Below are positions 29,513 through 39,184 of a stretch of DNA of 64,000 nucleotides, piece after piece. The stretch comes from Lysobacter arseniciresistens ZS79. Its GTDB lineage: Bacteria; Pseudomonadota; Gammaproteobacteria; Xanthomonadales; Xanthomonadaceae. Made by a program: the position numbers and the translations under genes. The notes under the pieces were generated by a model. It searched no databases and was not told the origin of the DNA. It saw nothing but the letters and a program-made list of their open reading frames with translations. The stretch covers positions 1 through 64,000 of the forward strand of contig NZ_AVPT01000012.1 in NCBI RefSeq assembly GCF_000768335.1, in the 5' to 3' direction. The first letter of the stretch is position 1; each line of letters starts with the position of its first letter.

Positions 29513-30259
29513 ATGAGCCAGAAACAATGGATCGCCGGCATCAACGCCGTCGCCGCCGCGGTCGAGCACGATGCCGACAACGTCCGCGAGGTGCTGATCG
29601 AGGCCGGGGCGAAGAATCCGCGGCTGGCGGAGATCGAATCGTCTGCGCGTCGGGTCGGCATCGATGTCCGGCGCGTCGCGACGCAGGCGATCGACGGCGT
29701 GGTCGGCAACCTGCGCCACCAGGGCGTGGTCGCGCGCTACGCGGCGGCCAGGACCTGGAGCGAGAACGAGCTGAAGGAGCTGGTCGATGCGGCGGCAGGC
29801 CGCGCGCTGGTGCTGCTGCTCGACGGCGTGCAGGACCCGCACAACCTCGGCGCCTGCCTGCGCAGTGCCGCCGCGGCCGGCGCGACCGCGGTGGTGATCC
29901 CCAAGGACAAGTCGGTGCAGGTCAATGCGACCGTGCGCAAGACCTCCGCCGGTGCCGCCGACAGCATCCCGGTGGTGCCGGTGACCAACCTCGCCCGGAC
30001 CATGCGCGATCTGCAGCAGATGGGTGTCTGGTTGTACGGGCTGGCCGGCGAGGCCGAATCGCCGCTGTACGCGCTCGACCTGCGCGGCAACGTCGGGCTG
30101 GTGCTCGGTGGCGAGGGCGACGGCCTGCGCCGGCTGACCCGCGAGAACTGCGACCAGCTGGTGCGTATCCCGATGCCGGGTGAAGGGGTGGAGAGCCTCA
30201 ACGTTTCGGTGGCGGCCGGCGTGACCCTGTTCGAGGCGGTGCGCCAGCGGCAGGGCTGA
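29513..30259 (+). CDS. rlmB: 23S rRNA (guanosine-2251-2'-O)-methyltransferase
   Basis: SPOUT-class methyltransferase that 2'-O-methylates G2251 in the ribosomal P loop. The 248-residue protein has the N-terminal substrate-binding domain and the trefoil-knot motifs LDGVQDPHNLGACLRSAAAAGA, LVLGGEGDGLRRLTRENCD and IPMPGEGVESLNVSVAAGVTLFE. It lies 48 bp after rnr, the conserved rnr-rlmB order. It is convergent with rnt, leaving only 12 bp. Confidence 0.95.
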   Translation: MSQKQWIAGINAVAAAVEHDADNVREVLIEAGAKNPRLAEIESSARRVGIDVRRVATQAIDGVVGNLRHQGVVARYAAARTWSENELKELVDAAAGRALVLLLDGVQDPHNLGACLRSAAAAGATAVVIPKDKSVQVNATVRKTSAGAADSIPVVPVTNLARTMRDLQQMGVWLYGLAGEAESPLYALDLRGNVGLVLGGEGDGLRRLTRENCDQLVRIPMPGEGVESLNVSVAAGVTLFEAVRQRQG

Positions 30260-30271
30260 ACGCGGCCTGGC

Positions 30272-30934
30272 TCAGCCGGCGGAGGCGCCGCGTGGCCAGC
30301 TGTTGACGATGCGGCAGAACAGCTCGGAGGTCCGCTCGGTGTCGTAGACGGCCGAATGCGCCTCGTTGGGGTCCCAGTGGAAGCCGGCGGCCTGCACCGC
30401 GCGGGCGAGCACGGTCTGGCCGTAGGCGACGCCGGCCAGCGTCACCGTGTCGAACACGCTGAACGGGTGGAACGGATTGCGCTTGTGGCCGACCCGCGCG
30501 ACCGCGGCGTTGAGGAAATTCAGGTCGAAATGGGCGTTGTGGCCGACCAGGATCGCGCGCTGGCAGCCGTGCTTCCTGCACGCTGCGCGCACCGGCGCGA
30601 ATACGTGGTCGAGCGCCGCGCGTTCGGGCTTGGCGAGGCGGAACGGGTGGTCGAGCCTGATCCCGGTGATCTCCAGCGACTTGGGGTCGATCTCCATCCC
30701 TTCGGCCGGCACCAGGTGCGCATTGGTGGTTTCGCCGGGTACCAGCAGGCCGTCGTCGTCGAGTTCGACCGGCTGCACGGCGATCTCCAGCAGCGCGTGG
30801 CGGTTCCAGTCGAAACCACCGGTCTCGACATCGACCACCACCGGCAGGTAGCCGCGGAAGCGGGTGGCCAGCGGTGACGCGGAACCGGGCGTGGACACCG
30901 GTTCCGCGGGCGTGGTGGGGGCGGGGGCTGTCAT
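30272..30934 (-). CDS. rnt: Ribonuclease T
   Basis: DEDDh 3'-5' exonuclease that trims tRNA CCA ends and other stable RNAs. 220 residues: exo [20 protein letters not shown] (Asp and Glu), exo [16 protein letters not shown], exo [19 protein letters not shown] (His and Asp). The first 25 residues are a Pro/Thr/Ala-rich extension. It begins 10 bp after the hvfC-like stop and may be read with that operon, although TAGGCT 7 nt before its ATG could be a -10 for a leaderless transcript. Confidence 0.94.
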   Translation of the reverse strand: MTAPAPTTPAEPVSTPGSASPLATRFRGYLPVVVDVETGGFDWNRHALLEIAVQPVELDDDGLLVPGETTNAHLVPAEGMEIDPKSLEITGIRLDHPFRLAKPERAALDHVFAPVRAACRKHGCQRAILVGHNAHFDLNFLNAAVARVGHKRNPFHPFSVFDTVTLAGVAYGQTVLARAVQAAGFHWDPNEAHSAVYDTERTSELFCRIVNSWPRGASAG

Positions 30935-30944
30935 CGCGGGAAGC

Positions 30945-31796
30945 CTAGCAGACGGGGATGGCCGCCCCGCTGCGCGTGCCCAGGACGATGCCGTCGCGTC
31001 GCAGCTCCGCTAGCGTCCGCCTGCCTTCGTCGATGAAGGCGTCGATCGACGGCGCCGCGGCTTCGGTGGCAAGCGCTTGCAGCTGGCTGCGGCCGTCGAG
31101 TTCCGGGTGCTGGTCGAGCCGTTGCAGCAAACGGAACGTGAGCGCGCTGAGCTGCCGGAAGCGGACCGTGCCGTCGTCGTCGCGGGTCAGCAGCAGGCAG
31201 GTGGCCTCGGCCGGGGGCGCGTCGGGCAGGAAGCCGGGGCCGATGCGGTGCACCGGCCACGCGTAGGCCAGCGGCCACGCCAGCGGCGAGACCAGCGGAG
31301 CGCCGGCCAGCAGGTCGCCGTGGGGATCGTGGGCGATGTCGCCGATGCGCGCCTCGCTGATCTGCAGGGCGAGTTCGACCCACTCGTAGTGGGCGAGTTC
31401 GGCCAGCCACGGCGGGTCGCCGCGGGCATTGTCGGCGCGGCCCTCGACGTAGCGCAGGAACTCGCGCGCGATCTCGGGGAACAGCGGGGTGCGGACCGGG
31501 TGTTCGCGGTAGAAGTCACGCACGAACGTCGACCAGCGGCCGGCGTCCGGCGCGGCCGACAGGATCCGCCGGATCACCGGGAAGTTGCCGCCCAGCATCG
31601 ACTCCATGTTGTTGAAGAACAGCTCGCGGTAGACCCTCAGCCGCCGAGGCTCGATGCCTTCCGGGGCGGGCGCGTGGTCGGGGTCGCGGATGTAGTCGGC
31701 AAGCGCGCGCTGGGTGTCGGCGAACGCATCCGGGGTGCTTGCATGCCGGGGTGACTCCGGCGACGGTGCGCCGGGACGGTCGGCCTCAGGCGGCAT
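30945..31796 (-). CDS. HvfC-like partner of an MNIO enzyme (DUF2063, putative DNA-binding domain)
   Basis: A 283-residue protein of the DUF2063/HvfC (BufC) family, the partner of MNIO enzymes in copper-related RiPP clusters. The characteristic N-terminal segment is [29 protein letters not shown], followed by [26 protein letters not shown]. It is thought to present the precursor peptide to the MNIO; the DNA-binding label is historical. It overlaps the HvfB-like gene by 11 bp, so the two are translationally coupled. Confidence 0.85.
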   Translation of the reverse strand: MPPEADRPGAPSPESPRHASTPDAFADTQRALADYIRDPDHAPAPEGIEPRRLRVYRELFFNNMESMLGGNFPVIRRILSAAPDAGRWSTFVRDFYREHPVRTPLFPEIAREFLRYVEGRADNARGDPPWLAELAHYEWVELALQISEARIGDIAHDPHGDLLAGAPLVSPLAWPLAYAWPVHRIGPGFLPDAPPAEATCLLLTRDDDGTVRFRQLSALTFRLLQRLDQHPELDGRSQLQALATEAAAPSIDAFIDEGRRTLAELRRDGIVLGTRSGAAIPVC

Positions 31797-32643
31797 GGCG
31801 CCGGCCGTTGCGGGTCGCTGACAGGTGGCTGCGGACGGTGTCGAGTTCGCCCATCAGTTCGGCCAGCGGCGGCAGGTTGAAATCGCGCTCGAGCAGGGTC
31901 GGGCGCGGGCCGAACACGCGGTATGCCTCGGACAGCAGTGCCCAGACCGGGTCGCTGACCGGCGCGCCGTGGGTGTCGATCTTGAAGTCCGCGGCCTCGT
32001 CGTAGTGGCCGGCGACGTGGATGTACGCGATGCGGTCGCCCGGCAGCGCGTGCAGGAAGTCGACCGCGTCGTAGCCGTGGTTGGTCGCGTTGACGACGAT
32101 GTTGTTGACGTCCAGCAGCAGGTCGCAGTCGGCGCGGTCCAGCACCGCGCGGATGAAGTCGATCTCGGCCATGCCGCGGGGCTCCAGCGTCGCGTAGTAG
32201 GAGATGTTCTCGACCGCGATGCGGCGGCCTAGCACGTCCTGAACGTGGCGGATGCGGCTGGCCACGTGCGCCACTGCGGCGTCGGTGAATGGCAGCGGCA
32301 TCAGGTCGTACAGCTGGCCGCGGGCGTCGCTGCAGGCGCTCAGGTGCTCGCTGTAGACCGGGCTGCGGAGGCGGTCGAGGAACCGGCGCAACCTGCCGAG
32401 GAAGGTCTCGTCGAGCGGCCCGGGCCCGCCCAATGACAGCGACAGGCCATGGCAGACGATGGGATGGTGCGCGGCGAGCTCGTCGAAGCCGTCGCCGAGC
32501 GCGCCGCCGACGCCGATCCAGTTTTCCGGCGCGGCCTCGAGGAAGTCGAAGCCGCCGGGCGCCGCCGCACGCAGCGGACCCAGCAGCGCACGCCGCAGGC
32601 CGAGGCCGACGGCGTCCTCGGCGAGCGGCGCCGGTGCGGTCAT
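31786..32643 (-). CDS. HvfB-like multinuclear non-heme iron oxidative enzyme (MNIO, DUF692)
   Basis: A 285-residue TIM-barrel enzyme of the MNIO/DUF692 family, which uses a multi-iron centre to modify cysteines in precursor peptides. Metal-ligand motifs visible: H65 ([10 protein letters not shown]), H100 (YSEHLSAC), E145 (VENISYY), D178 and N180-N181 (LLLDVNNI), H209 (YIHVAGH), H225 (DTHG) and E252 (LLERDFN). The gene lies between the precursor candidate (42 bp upstream) and the HvfC-like gene. In characterised hvf/buf systems the product binds or buffers copper; here that is inferred. Confidence 0.9.
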   Translation of the reverse strand: MTAPAPLAEDAVGLGLRRALLGPLRAAAPGGFDFLEAAPENWIGVGGALGDGFDELAAHHPIVCHGLSLSLGGPGPLDETFLGRLRRFLDRLRSPVYSEHLSACSDARGQLYDLMPLPFTDAAVAHVASRIRHVQDVLGRRIAVENISYYATLEPRGMAEIDFIRAVLDRADCDLLLDVNNIVVNATNHGYDAVDFLHALPGDRIAYIHVAGHYDEAADFKIDTHGAPVSDPVWALLSEAYRVFGPRPTLLERDFNLPPLAELMGELDTVRSHLSATRNGRRHAA

Positions 32644-32685
32644 CGCGTCAGGTGGATAGCGCGCGCGGAGTGCGTCCGTCGCGGG

Positions 32686-33057
32686 CTACATGCCGCCGCA
32701 CTTGCCCTCGCCGCACTTGCCTTCCATGCCGGCCTTGTCGTCCTTGCCGTCCTTCATGGCGGCGTGGCGCGCGTCCATCTCTGCGGCGCTGATGAAGCCA
32801 TCGCTGTCCGCGTCGTACTCGGCGAAGCGGCTGTCGTCACCGCCGTGGGCCGCGGCAAATTCGGCAGGCGAGAGCCGGCCGTCCTTGTCGGTGTCCATGT
32901 TCTCGATGCCGTGCGAGACGTGGTCGGCGTGATCCTGCGCGGCGCCGAGCATGTAACCCTGCGCGAGCGGCGTGGCGGCAAACGCGGTACCGGCCAGGAG
33001 CAGGCTGCCGGCGATGCCGGCGGCGGCGAGGACGGGCTTGTTCGACTTGCTGGACAT
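32686..33057 (-). CDS. HvfA-like RiPP precursor carrying two EF-hands
   Basis: A 123-residue secreted protein: signal peptide ending GTAFAA, two canonical 12-residue EF-hand loops (residues 55-66 DTDKDGRLSPAE; 82-93 DADSDGFISAAE), and a C-terminus with two EGKCG motifs (C115 and C120). EGKCG motifs are the modification sites in HvfA-type precursors, where an MNIO converts Cys-containing units to copper-binding heterocycles. The presence of calcium-binding EF-hands in the same polypeptide is unusual as far as I know. GGAGA precedes the ATG. It is the first gene of the hvfABC-type operon; no hvfD (DoxX-like) gene is present. Confidence 0.8.
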   Translation of the reverse strand: MSSKSNKPVLAAAGIAGSLLLAGTAFAATPLAQGYMLGAAQDHADHVSHGIENMDTDKDGRLSPAEFAAAHGGDDSRFAEYDADSDGFISAAEMDARHAAMKDGKDDKAGMEGKCGEGKCGGM

Positions 33058-33096
33058 CGGCTGTCTCCGTGGGGGCGGCGTGGCCGCGGTGGAGCG

Positions 33097-33102
33097 ATGC
33101 TA
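33097..33102 (-). promoter_or_regulatory. Candidate -10 (TAGCAT) of the hvfABC-type operon
   Basis: TAGCAT on the minus strand, 39 bp before the precursor start, in the 80-bp gap after phoU. The -35 is weak. Confidence 0.3.
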
Positions 33103-33137
33103 GCGCGGTTTGCCCCCGGAGCGACCAGCCCGCCGCC

Positions 33138-33845
33138 CTACGGGGCGACGGTGTTGCTGTCGTCGCGCTTCTCGCGCGGCGGCAGTTCGTCGTTGCCGCG
33201 GACCAGGAACCACACGTTCTCGGCGATGTTGGTGGCGTGGTCGCCGATACGCTCGATGTTCTTGGCCATGAACAGCAGGTGGGTGCAGCCGGTGATGGAG
33301 CGCGGGTCCTCGGCCATGTAGGTCAGCAGCTCGCGGAACAGCGCGGTGTAGGCGGCATCGAGCTCGGCATCGCGGTCGCGGACCGCCTGCGCGGCGGTGA
33401 CGTCGTTGTCGCGGTAGGCCACCAGCACGTCGCGCAACTGCTGCACCGCGATCCGGCCGATCACCTGCAGCCCGCCCACGTGCGGCAGCGGAGGGGCGAG
33501 GTTCAGCGCGGTCGAACGCTTGGCGACGTTGGCGGCGTAGTCGCCGATACGCTCGATGTCGGAGGCGATGCGGATGGCGGCGAGGATCTCGCGCAGATCG
33601 CGCGCCATCGGCCCGCGCAGGGCCAGCTTCATGACATCGTGGCTGATCTCCTGCTCCAGCGCGTCGATCGCCTCGTCGTTGCCGATGATGCGTTCGGCGG
33701 CCTTGTCGTCGCGGCGGGCGACCACGTCCAGCGCGGCCTCCAGCTGCGCGGCGGCCATCCCGCCCATGCGCAGGGTCTCGCCGAGCAGGCGACGCTGCTC
33801 GTCGTCGTAGCTCTTGACGATGTGGTCGTGGGGCTGGCTGCTCAT
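33138..33845 (-). CDS. phoU: Phosphate transport system regulator PhoU
   Basis: A 235-residue all-helical cytoplasmic protein that links the Pst transporter to PhoR signalling and restrains phosphate uptake. Two PhoU repeats are visible, each with the metal-site motif (ASDIERIGDYAANVAKRS and AKNIERIGDHATNIAENVWF). It is the last gene of pstSCAB-phoU, 10 bp after pstB, in the usual order. Confidence 0.96.
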   Translation of the reverse strand: MSSQPHDHIVKSYDDEQRRLLGETLRMGGMAAAQLEAALDVVARRDDKAAERIIGNDEAIDALEQEISHDVMKLALRGPMARDLREILAAIRIASDIERIGDYAANVAKRSTALNLAPPLPHVGGLQVIGRIAVQQLRDVLVAYRDNDVTAAQAVRDRDAELDAAYTALFRELLTYMAEDPRSITGCTHLLFMAKNIERIGDHATNIAENVWFLVRGNDELPPREKRDDSNTVAP

Positions 33846-33855
33846 GGTGGTCTCC

Positions 33856-34716
33856 TCAGCCGAACCGGCCGGTGATGTAGTCCTCGGTCTGCTGCTTTTC
33901 CGGCGCCGAGAAGATCCGGTCGGTCGGTCCGTGCTCGACCAGGTCGCCCAGGTACATGAAGGCGGTGAAATCGGAAACGCGCGCGGCCTGCTGCATGTTG
34001 TGGGTCACGATCGCGATGGTGTAGTCGTTCTTGAGTTCGGCGACCAGCTGCTCGATGCGGCTGGTGGAGATCGGGTCCAGTGCCGAGGTCGGCTCGTCCA
34101 GCAGCAGCACGTCCGGCCGCAGCGCCACCGCGCGGGCGATGCACAGGCGCTGCTGCTGGCCGCCTGAAAGCCCGAGCGCGCTCTGGCCGAGCTTGTCCTT
34201 GACCTCGTCCCAGAGCGCGCCCTGGCGCAGCGCCAGCTCGACCCGGTCGTTCATCTCCGCCTTGGACAGCTTCTCGTGGTGGCGGATGCCGTAGGCGACG
34301 TTCTCGAAGATCGTCATCGGGAACGGTACCGGCTTCTGGAACACCATCCCGACCTTGCTGCGCAGCCGGTTCATCGGGTACTTCGGGTCGAGGATGTTCT
34401 CGCCGTCCAGCAGCACCTCGCCCGAGGCGCGCAGCTTCGGGTACAGCGCGTAGATCCGGTTGAACACGCGCAGCAGGGTCGACTTGCCGCAGCCGGACGG
34501 GCCGATCAGCGCGGTGACCTGCTTCTCGGGGATCTCCAGGTCGATGCCCTTGAGCGCGTGGAACCGGTCGTAGTGGAAGTCGAGCCCGCGCGCGGCGAGC
34601 TTCACCGGCGCCTGCGTGGCGATGGCGGGGGCGATGGCGTCGTTCATGGCGGGTATCTGGAAAGTGGAAGGGTGCGGCGCAGCGACGGTGCGGCGGGACA
34701 GGGCGGCCTCAGTCAT
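33856..34716 (-). CDS. pstB: Phosphate ABC transporter ATP-binding protein
   Basis: ATPase of the high-affinity Pst phosphate importer. Walker [15 protein letters not shown] signature [14 protein letters not shown], Walker [14 protein letters not shown], and the switch His in IVTHNMQQ. 286 residues from ATG 34716, which overlaps the pstA stop by 8 bp; an internal Met at 34647 would give 263 residues and is also possible, since homology begins only at [13 protein letters not shown]. Confidence 0.95.
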   Translation of the reverse strand: MTEAALSRRTVAAPHPSTFQIPAMNDAIAPAIATQAPVKLAARGLDFHYDRFHALKGIDLEIPEKQVTALIGPSGCGKSTLLRVFNRIYALYPKLRASGEVLLDGENILDPKYPMNRLRSKVGMVFQKPVPFPMTIFENVAYGIRHHEKLSKAEMNDRVELALRQGALWDEVKDKLGQSALGLSGGQQQRLCIARAVALRPDVLLLDEPTSALDPISTSRIEQLVAELKNDYTIAIVTHNMQQAARVSDFTAFMYLGDLVEHGPTDRIFSAPEKQQTEDYITGRFG

Positions 34717-35596
34717 GGTTCACCCGCTTGCGCGAGACGATCGCGCGGGCCACCAGGCTGATCAGCAGCACGAACGCGGTCAGCACCAGCGCGCCGGCCC
34801 AGGCGATGCCCTGCCAGGTCTCGTACGGGCTGCCGGCGTACTGGTACATCACCACCGGCACGCTGGCCATCGGCCCGGTGATGTCGGTGCTCCAGTACTG
34901 GTTGCCGAACGCGGTGAACAGCAGCGGCGCGGTCTCGCCGGAAATGCGGGCCAATGCCAGCAGGATGCCGGTGACGATGCCCGGCATCGCCGAGCGGTAC
35001 ATCACCTGCACCGTGACCTTCCACTGCGGCACGCCCAGCGACAACGCCGCCTCGCGCATCTGCGACGGCACCAGCCGCAGCATCTCGTCGGTGGTGCGCA
35101 ACACCACCGGCAGCACGATGAAGGCCAGCGCGATCGCACCGGCGATGGCGGAGAAGTTGCCGCCGGCCTGCATCACCACCAGCGTGTAGACGAACAGGCC
35201 CAGCACGATCGACGGCGCCGACAGCAGGATGTCGTTGACGAAGCGCACCACCGTGCCGACCCGGCTGGCGGCGCCGTACTCGGCCAGCCAGGTGCCGGCG
35301 GCGATGCCCAGCGGCGTGCCGATGCCGATCGCCATCAGGCACATCACCGCGCTGCCGAAGAAGGCGTTCTTCAGGCCGCCCTCGGCCATCGGCGGCGGCG
35401 TGTTCTGTGTGAACAGCGCCCCGTCGATGCCCGAGATGCCCTTGGCCACCAGCGTCCACAGGATCCAGCCGAGGAACAGCAGGCCGAGCCCGGCAGCGAG
35501 GCAGGCCAGCACCAGCGACACCGCGTTGGTGATCCGGCGCCGGCGGTACAGGGCGTTGGAGTTGCGCAGGGCGCGGTTGCCGGCAACGACGGCCAT
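34709..35596 (-). CDS. pstA: Phosphate ABC transporter permease PstA
   Basis: A 295-residue inner-membrane permease with six predicted membrane spans; first span about residues 25-50 ([21 protein letters not shown]). The EAA-like coupling loop is around [25 protein letters not shown], followed by [16 protein letters not shown], typical of PstA. It lies directly downstream of pstC (1-bp gap) and overlaps pstB. Confidence 0.94.
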   Translation of the reverse strand: MAVVAGNRALRNSNALYRRRRITNAVSLVLACLAAGLGLLFLGWILWTLVAKGISGIDGALFTQNTPPPMAEGGLKNAFFGSAVMCLMAIGIGTPLGIAAGTWLAEYGAASRVGTVVRFVNDILLSAPSIVLGLFVYTLVVMQAGGNFSAIAGAIALAFIVLPVVLRTTDEMLRLVPSQMREAALSLGVPQWKVTVQVMYRSAMPGIVTGILLALARISGETAPLLFTAFGNQYWSTDITGPMASVPVVMYQYAGSPYETWQGIAWAGALVLTAFVLLISLVARAIVSRKRVNHD

Positions 35597-35597
35597 G

Positions 35598-36554
35598 TCA
35601 GTTGCCCTCCCGGCGCGACAGGTGGTTGAGCATCAGCCGCGCGATCGCCAGCACGATGAAGGTCACGATGAACAGCACGAAGCCGAGCAGCAGCAGCGCC
35701 GAGCGGTAGGTCTCGGTCGCCTCGCCGAAGTCGTTGGCGATCAGCGCGGCGATGGTGGTGCCCGGTTCCAGCAGCGAGGCGGTGAAGCGGGTCGAGTTGC
35801 CGATGACGAAGGCCACCGCCATCGTCTCCCCAAGCGCCCGGCCGAGGCCGAGGAAGATGCCGCCGATCACCGCCGAACGGGTGTAGGGCAGCACGATGTC
35901 CCAGCTGACCTCCCACTTCGTCGAGCCCAGCGCGTAGGCCGATTCCTTCAGCCGGGTCGGCACGGTCAGGAACACTTCACGCATCACCGAGGAGATGAAG
36001 GGAATGACCATGATCGCCAGCACGATGCCAGCGGTGAGCATGCCGATGCCGATCGGCGGACCCTGGAACAGCGGACCGACCACCGGCAGCGTGCCGAGGT
36101 GCTCGTTGGCCCACGGCGTGACGTGCTGGGTCATCACCGGCACCAGCACGAACAGGCCCCACATGCCGTAGATGATCGACGGGATGCCGGCCAGCAGCTC
36201 GATGGCGGTACCGACCGGGCCGCGCAGCCAGCGCGGCGCCACCTCGGTCAGGAAGAAGGCGATGCCGAAGCTGACCGGGATCGCGATCAGCATCGCGATG
36301 ACCGCGGTGACCACGGTGCCGTAGATCGGCACCAGCGCGCCGTACCGGTTTTCGACCGGGTTCCAGTCGGCGCTGAAGAAGAAGTCGAGGCCAGACGCCT
36401 CGAGCGCATGGCGACCACCCCACAGCATCGACAGCGCGGCGCCGGCCAGCGCCAGCAGCACGAACACCACGGTCGCGACCAGCGCGTATCGGAACAGCCG
36501 GTCGTTGCGGGCGTCCTTGTGGTCGCGGGTGGCTGGCAGGGCGATGGCGTTCAT
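35598..36554 (-). CDS. pstC: Phosphate ABC transporter permease PstC
   Basis: A 318-residue inner-membrane permease partner of PstA. First span about residues 25-50 (YALVATVVFVLLALAGAALSM); the loop ESAYALGSTKWEVSWDIVLPYTRSAVIGG and LGRALGETMAVAFVIGN are characteristic of PstC. It follows pstS after 75 bp. Confidence 0.94.
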   Translation of the reverse strand: MNAIALPATRDHKDARNDRLFRYALVATVVFVLLALAGAALSMLWGGRHALEASGLDFFFSADWNPVENRYGALVPIYGTVVTAVIAMLIAIPVSFGIAFFLTEVAPRWLRGPVGTAIELLAGIPSIIYGMWGLFVLVPVMTQHVTPWANEHLGTLPVVGPLFQGPPIGIGMLTAGIVLAIMVIPFISSVMREVFLTVPTRLKESAYALGSTKWEVSWDIVLPYTRSAVIGGIFLGLGRALGETMAVAFVIGNSTRFTASLLEPGTTIAALIANDFGEATETYRSALLLLGFVLFIVTFIVLAIARLMLNHLSRREGN

Positions 36555-36629
36555 GCGGGTATTCGGTTCCTTGGCCGGCAGTACGCCCCCGGTGCGCGAG
36601 GCAACCGGGGGCGGTCCGACGAGACGCGG

Positions 36630-37748
36630 TTACTGCGCGGCGGGGGCCTTGAACTCGGTGGCCCAGTACTGCTCGATCTGGCCGACCAGCTCGGGCGGCA
36701 GCGGCACGTAGTCCAGCGCCGACGCCTGCTGCTGGCCGTTGTGCAGCGCCCACTCGAAGAACGCACGCGCGGCGGCGCTGCGCTGCGGATCGGCCGGCTG
36801 CTCGTACATCAGGATGAAGTTGGTGGCGGTGATCGGCCACGCCTGCTCGCCCGGCGCATTGGTGATGACCAGGTTGAAATCCTGCACGCTGGTCCAGTCC
36901 GCGGTCGCGGCGGCCGCGGCGAAGGCCTCGGCGCTCGGCGCGACGAAGTTGCCGGCCGCGTTCTGCATCATCGCGTAGGCCATGTCGTTCTGCAGCGCGT
37001 AGGCCAGTTCGACGTAGCCGATCGAACCGTCGATCTGCTGCACGTAGGACGCAACGCCCTCGTTGCCCTTGCCGCCGACGCCGTCGGGCCACTGCACCGA
37101 CTTGCCTTCGCCGACCGCGTCGGCCCACGCCGGGCTGACCTTGGTCAGGTAGTTGGTGAAGTTGAAGGTGGTGCCCGAGCCGTCCGAGCGCTGCACCAGG
37201 TTGATCTTGGTGGCCGGCAGCTCGACGCCCTCGTTGACCGCGGCGATCGCCGGGTCGTTCCAGGTCTTGACCTTGCCCAGGTAGATGTCGGCCAGCAGCG
37301 GGCCGGTCAGCTTCAGCTCGCCGGCCTCGATGCCCTTGACGTTGACCACCGGCACCACGCCGCCGATCACCGACGGGAACTGCAGCAGGCCGGCCTCGGC
37401 CAGCTCCTCGCTCGACAGCGGTGCGTCGGACGAACCGAAGTCGACGGTGCCGGCCTTGATCTGGGCGATGCCGCCACCCGAGCCGATCGACTGGTAGTTG
37501 ACCTGGTTGCCGGTGGCGGCGTTGTAGTCGGCCGACCACTTGGAGACCAGCGGGAAGATGAAGGTCGCGCCGGCGCCGGTGATCTGCGCGGCGACCTTGT
37601 CACCGGTGCCGGTGGCGGCGTCCGGGGCGGCGTTGCCGGTGCCCGCGGCCGGGGCGGCGTCGTTGCCGCCACACGCGGCGACCGCCAGCGCAACGGCGAG
37701 GGAAAGGGCGGCGGTGCGGAGGTTGAAACCGGCCGACGAGGTGTTCAT
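36630..37748 (-). CDS. pstS: Phosphate-binding protein PstS
   Basis: Periplasmic phosphate-binding component of Pst. A 372-residue protein with a lipoprotein-type signal (SLAVALAVAACGGND), so probably membrane-tethered. Phosphate-site motifs: GAGATFIFPLVSKW, GSGGGIAQIKAGTVDFGSSDAPL and QRSDGSGTTFNFTNYL. GGAG precedes the ATG by 9 nt. It heads pstSCAB-phoU, and a double Pho-box region lies 67-103 bp upstream. Confidence 0.95.
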   Translation of the reverse strand: MNTSSAGFNLRTAALSLAVALAVAACGGNDAAPAAGTGNAAPDAATGTGDKVAAQITGAGATFIFPLVSKWSADYNAATGNQVNYQSIGSGGGIAQIKAGTVDFGSSDAPLSSEELAEAGLLQFPSVIGGVVPVVNVKGIEAGELKLTGPLLADIYLGKVKTWNDPAIAAVNEGVELPATKINLVQRSDGSGTTFNFTNYLTKVSPAWADAVGEGKSVQWPDGVGGKGNEGVASYVQQIDGSIGYVELAYALQNDMAYAMMQNAAGNFVAPSAEAFAAAAATADWTSVQDFNLVITNAPGEQAWPITATNFILMYEQPADPQRSAAARAFFEWALHNGQQQASALDYVPLPPELVGQIEQYWATEFKAPAAQ

Positions 37749-37803
37749 GCGGGAACTCCGTGACGAGGAAATGCCGGCACCTGCCGGCGGGTGCGACCAT
37801 GAA

Positions 37804-37851
37804 ATGATGTTTTTGTTACGCCGATATGACAGTTGCGGACGTTTGTTACAG
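37804..37851 (-). promoter_or_regulatory. Pho boxes and candidate -10 of pstS
   Basis: On the minus strand, CTGTAAC-AAAC-GTCCGCA (37851-37834), one base, then CTGTCAT-ATCG-GCGTAAC (37832-37815): 7-4-7 arrangements typical of PhoB sites, with one half exactly CTGTCAT. CATCAT (37809-37804) a few bases downstream could be the -10. TGTAAC-N13-TGTCA recurs at the same spacing before the porin gene. Confidence 0.75.
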
Positions 37852-37873
37852 CCGCGGTCACGCCGGCGCGGGC

Positions 37874-37903
37874 AAAAAAACGGGCGCGACCTTGGTCGCG
37901 CCC
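37874..37903 (-). terminator. Rho-independent terminator of the porin gene
   Basis: A 10-bp stem GGGCGCGACC/GGTCGCGCCC (37882-37903) followed on the minus strand by a run of seven U (37880-37874). It separates the porin from pstS. Confidence 0.9.
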
Positions 37904-37991
37904 TGCCGTGGAGGAGAGAGAGTGGGTGGCCCGGCGGGCCGTGCGGCCTATTGGAGCCGCCGGATGTTGCAGGCGTGTGTCGCCGCGTGCC

Positions 37992-39131
37992 TTACCAGTA
38001 GAACTGCAGGCGGGTCTCGATGATGTTCGGGTCGTCGCTGACGCCCCCGCGCTCGCTGTCGACCTGAACGTAGTTGAGCGCGAACTTGAAGTTCCTGCGC
38101 CAGTACCAGTTGACGCCGGCGGTGATGGCGTCCATCCGGCCGCCCTGCACGCTGCCGTCGTCGAGGTCGATCGTGTCGTAGCGCAGGCCGACCTGCCACA
38201 GCCCGCGCGCCGGGTCCTCGGCCTTGCCGGTGCCCGGGGTGCCGTTCTTGTAGCTCCAGGTCTCGCCAGTCAGGTTGTACAGCGCGCTCAGGTAGCCGCC
38301 GGTGGCGGCGTAGTCGGCGTTGTCGTGGCGGCTGACGTCGGCGTGCATGTACTCGCCCTGCAGCTTCAGCGGGCCGCGCACCCAGAAGCTCTCGAGCCCG
38401 GTGGTGGCGATGCGGTCGGTGTCGCGCAGGGTGCCGGTGTCGGCCAGCCGCACCGCGGCGAGGTCGGCCTGCGGGCGGGTGCGCAGGCGCAGGGTATCGG
38501 CGTCGGTGTCCTGGTCCACGTAGGACAGGCCGAGGTGGAAGATGTGGCCGTCACTGTTGACCGGCGCGAACGTGCCGCGCACGCCGTAGCCGGCGCCGTG
38601 GGCACCGCCGCTGGTCAGCTCGCGGCCGAAGCTGGAGGCGGTGACGCCCCAGTTGTCGGCCGAGTAGCTGTAGGCCGCGCCCAGCCGGCGCGAGACGGCG
38701 AAGGTGTTGGTGCTCATCGCCTTGGAAATGAAGTCGTTGTTCTTGGTCGACGACAGTTCCTCCATCCCGTGGGGCTGCTTGAACTGGCCGACGGTCAGGC
38801 CGTGGCCGCCGCCGAAGTCGTAGCCGACGTTGACGTCGAGCCACTTGTCGGACTTGGCGTCGTAGCCGATCACCCAGTCGAACGCGCCCGGGCCCTTGCC
38901 CTTGAGCACGAGTTCGGCGCGGCGCAGCTCGCTGTCGCTGTCACTGCCGTCGCCGGCATCGCCGTCGAGGTCGGCCAGGTCGTTGTCGTACCAGCTGTTG
39001 TCGGCCTGGACGAGGCCCTCGAAGCTGATCTCGGAGCCGCCGATGGTGTCGATCACCACGCCGGCCTGGGCCAGCGGGGCGAAGCCGGCGAGGAGCATCG
39101 CGGCAACAAGACGGTTCGGTGTGATTTTCAT
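37992..39131 (-). CDS. Phosphate-selective porin (OprO/OprP family)
   Basis: A 379-residue outer-membrane porin for phosphate or polyphosphate. Signal peptide ends PLAQA; then SEISFEGLVQADNSWYDND, VGQFKQPHGMEELSSTKNNDFISKAMSTNTF and a C-terminal QFYW, all typical of OprO/OprP. It sits immediately upstream of pstSCAB-phoU in the same direction but is separated by a terminator, so it has its own promoter, with a Pho-box-like site and a perfect palindrome. Confidence 0.92.
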   Translation of the reverse strand: MKITPNRLVAAMLLAGFAPLAQAGVVIDTIGGSEISFEGLVQADNSWYDNDLADLDGDAGDGSDSDSELRRAELVLKGKGPGAFDWVIGYDAKSDKWLDVNVGYDFGGGHGLTVGQFKQPHGMEELSSTKNNDFISKAMSTNTFAVSRRLGAAYSYSADNWGVTASSFGRELTSGGAHGAGYGVRGTFAPVNSDGHIFHLGLSYVDQDTDADTLRLRTRPQADLAAVRLADTGTLRDTDRIATTGLESFWVRGPLKLQGEYMHADVSRHDNADYAATGGYLSALYNLTGETWSYKNGTPGTGKAEDPARGLWQVGLRYDTIDLDDGSVQGGRMDAITAGVNWYWRRNFKFALNYVQVDSERGGVSDDPNIIETRLQFYW

Positions 39132-39184
39132 GACGGTTTGGTGTCACCACTGGGGAAGTGCGCGCAGGTTAGGCGGCGAATCTT

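Noticed and set aside
26615-29842. 1075-codon open frame on the minus strand opposite tRNA-Leu and rnr
   Set aside because: It crosses a tRNA and its terminator and has low-complexity composition; rnr on the plus strand is unmistakable.
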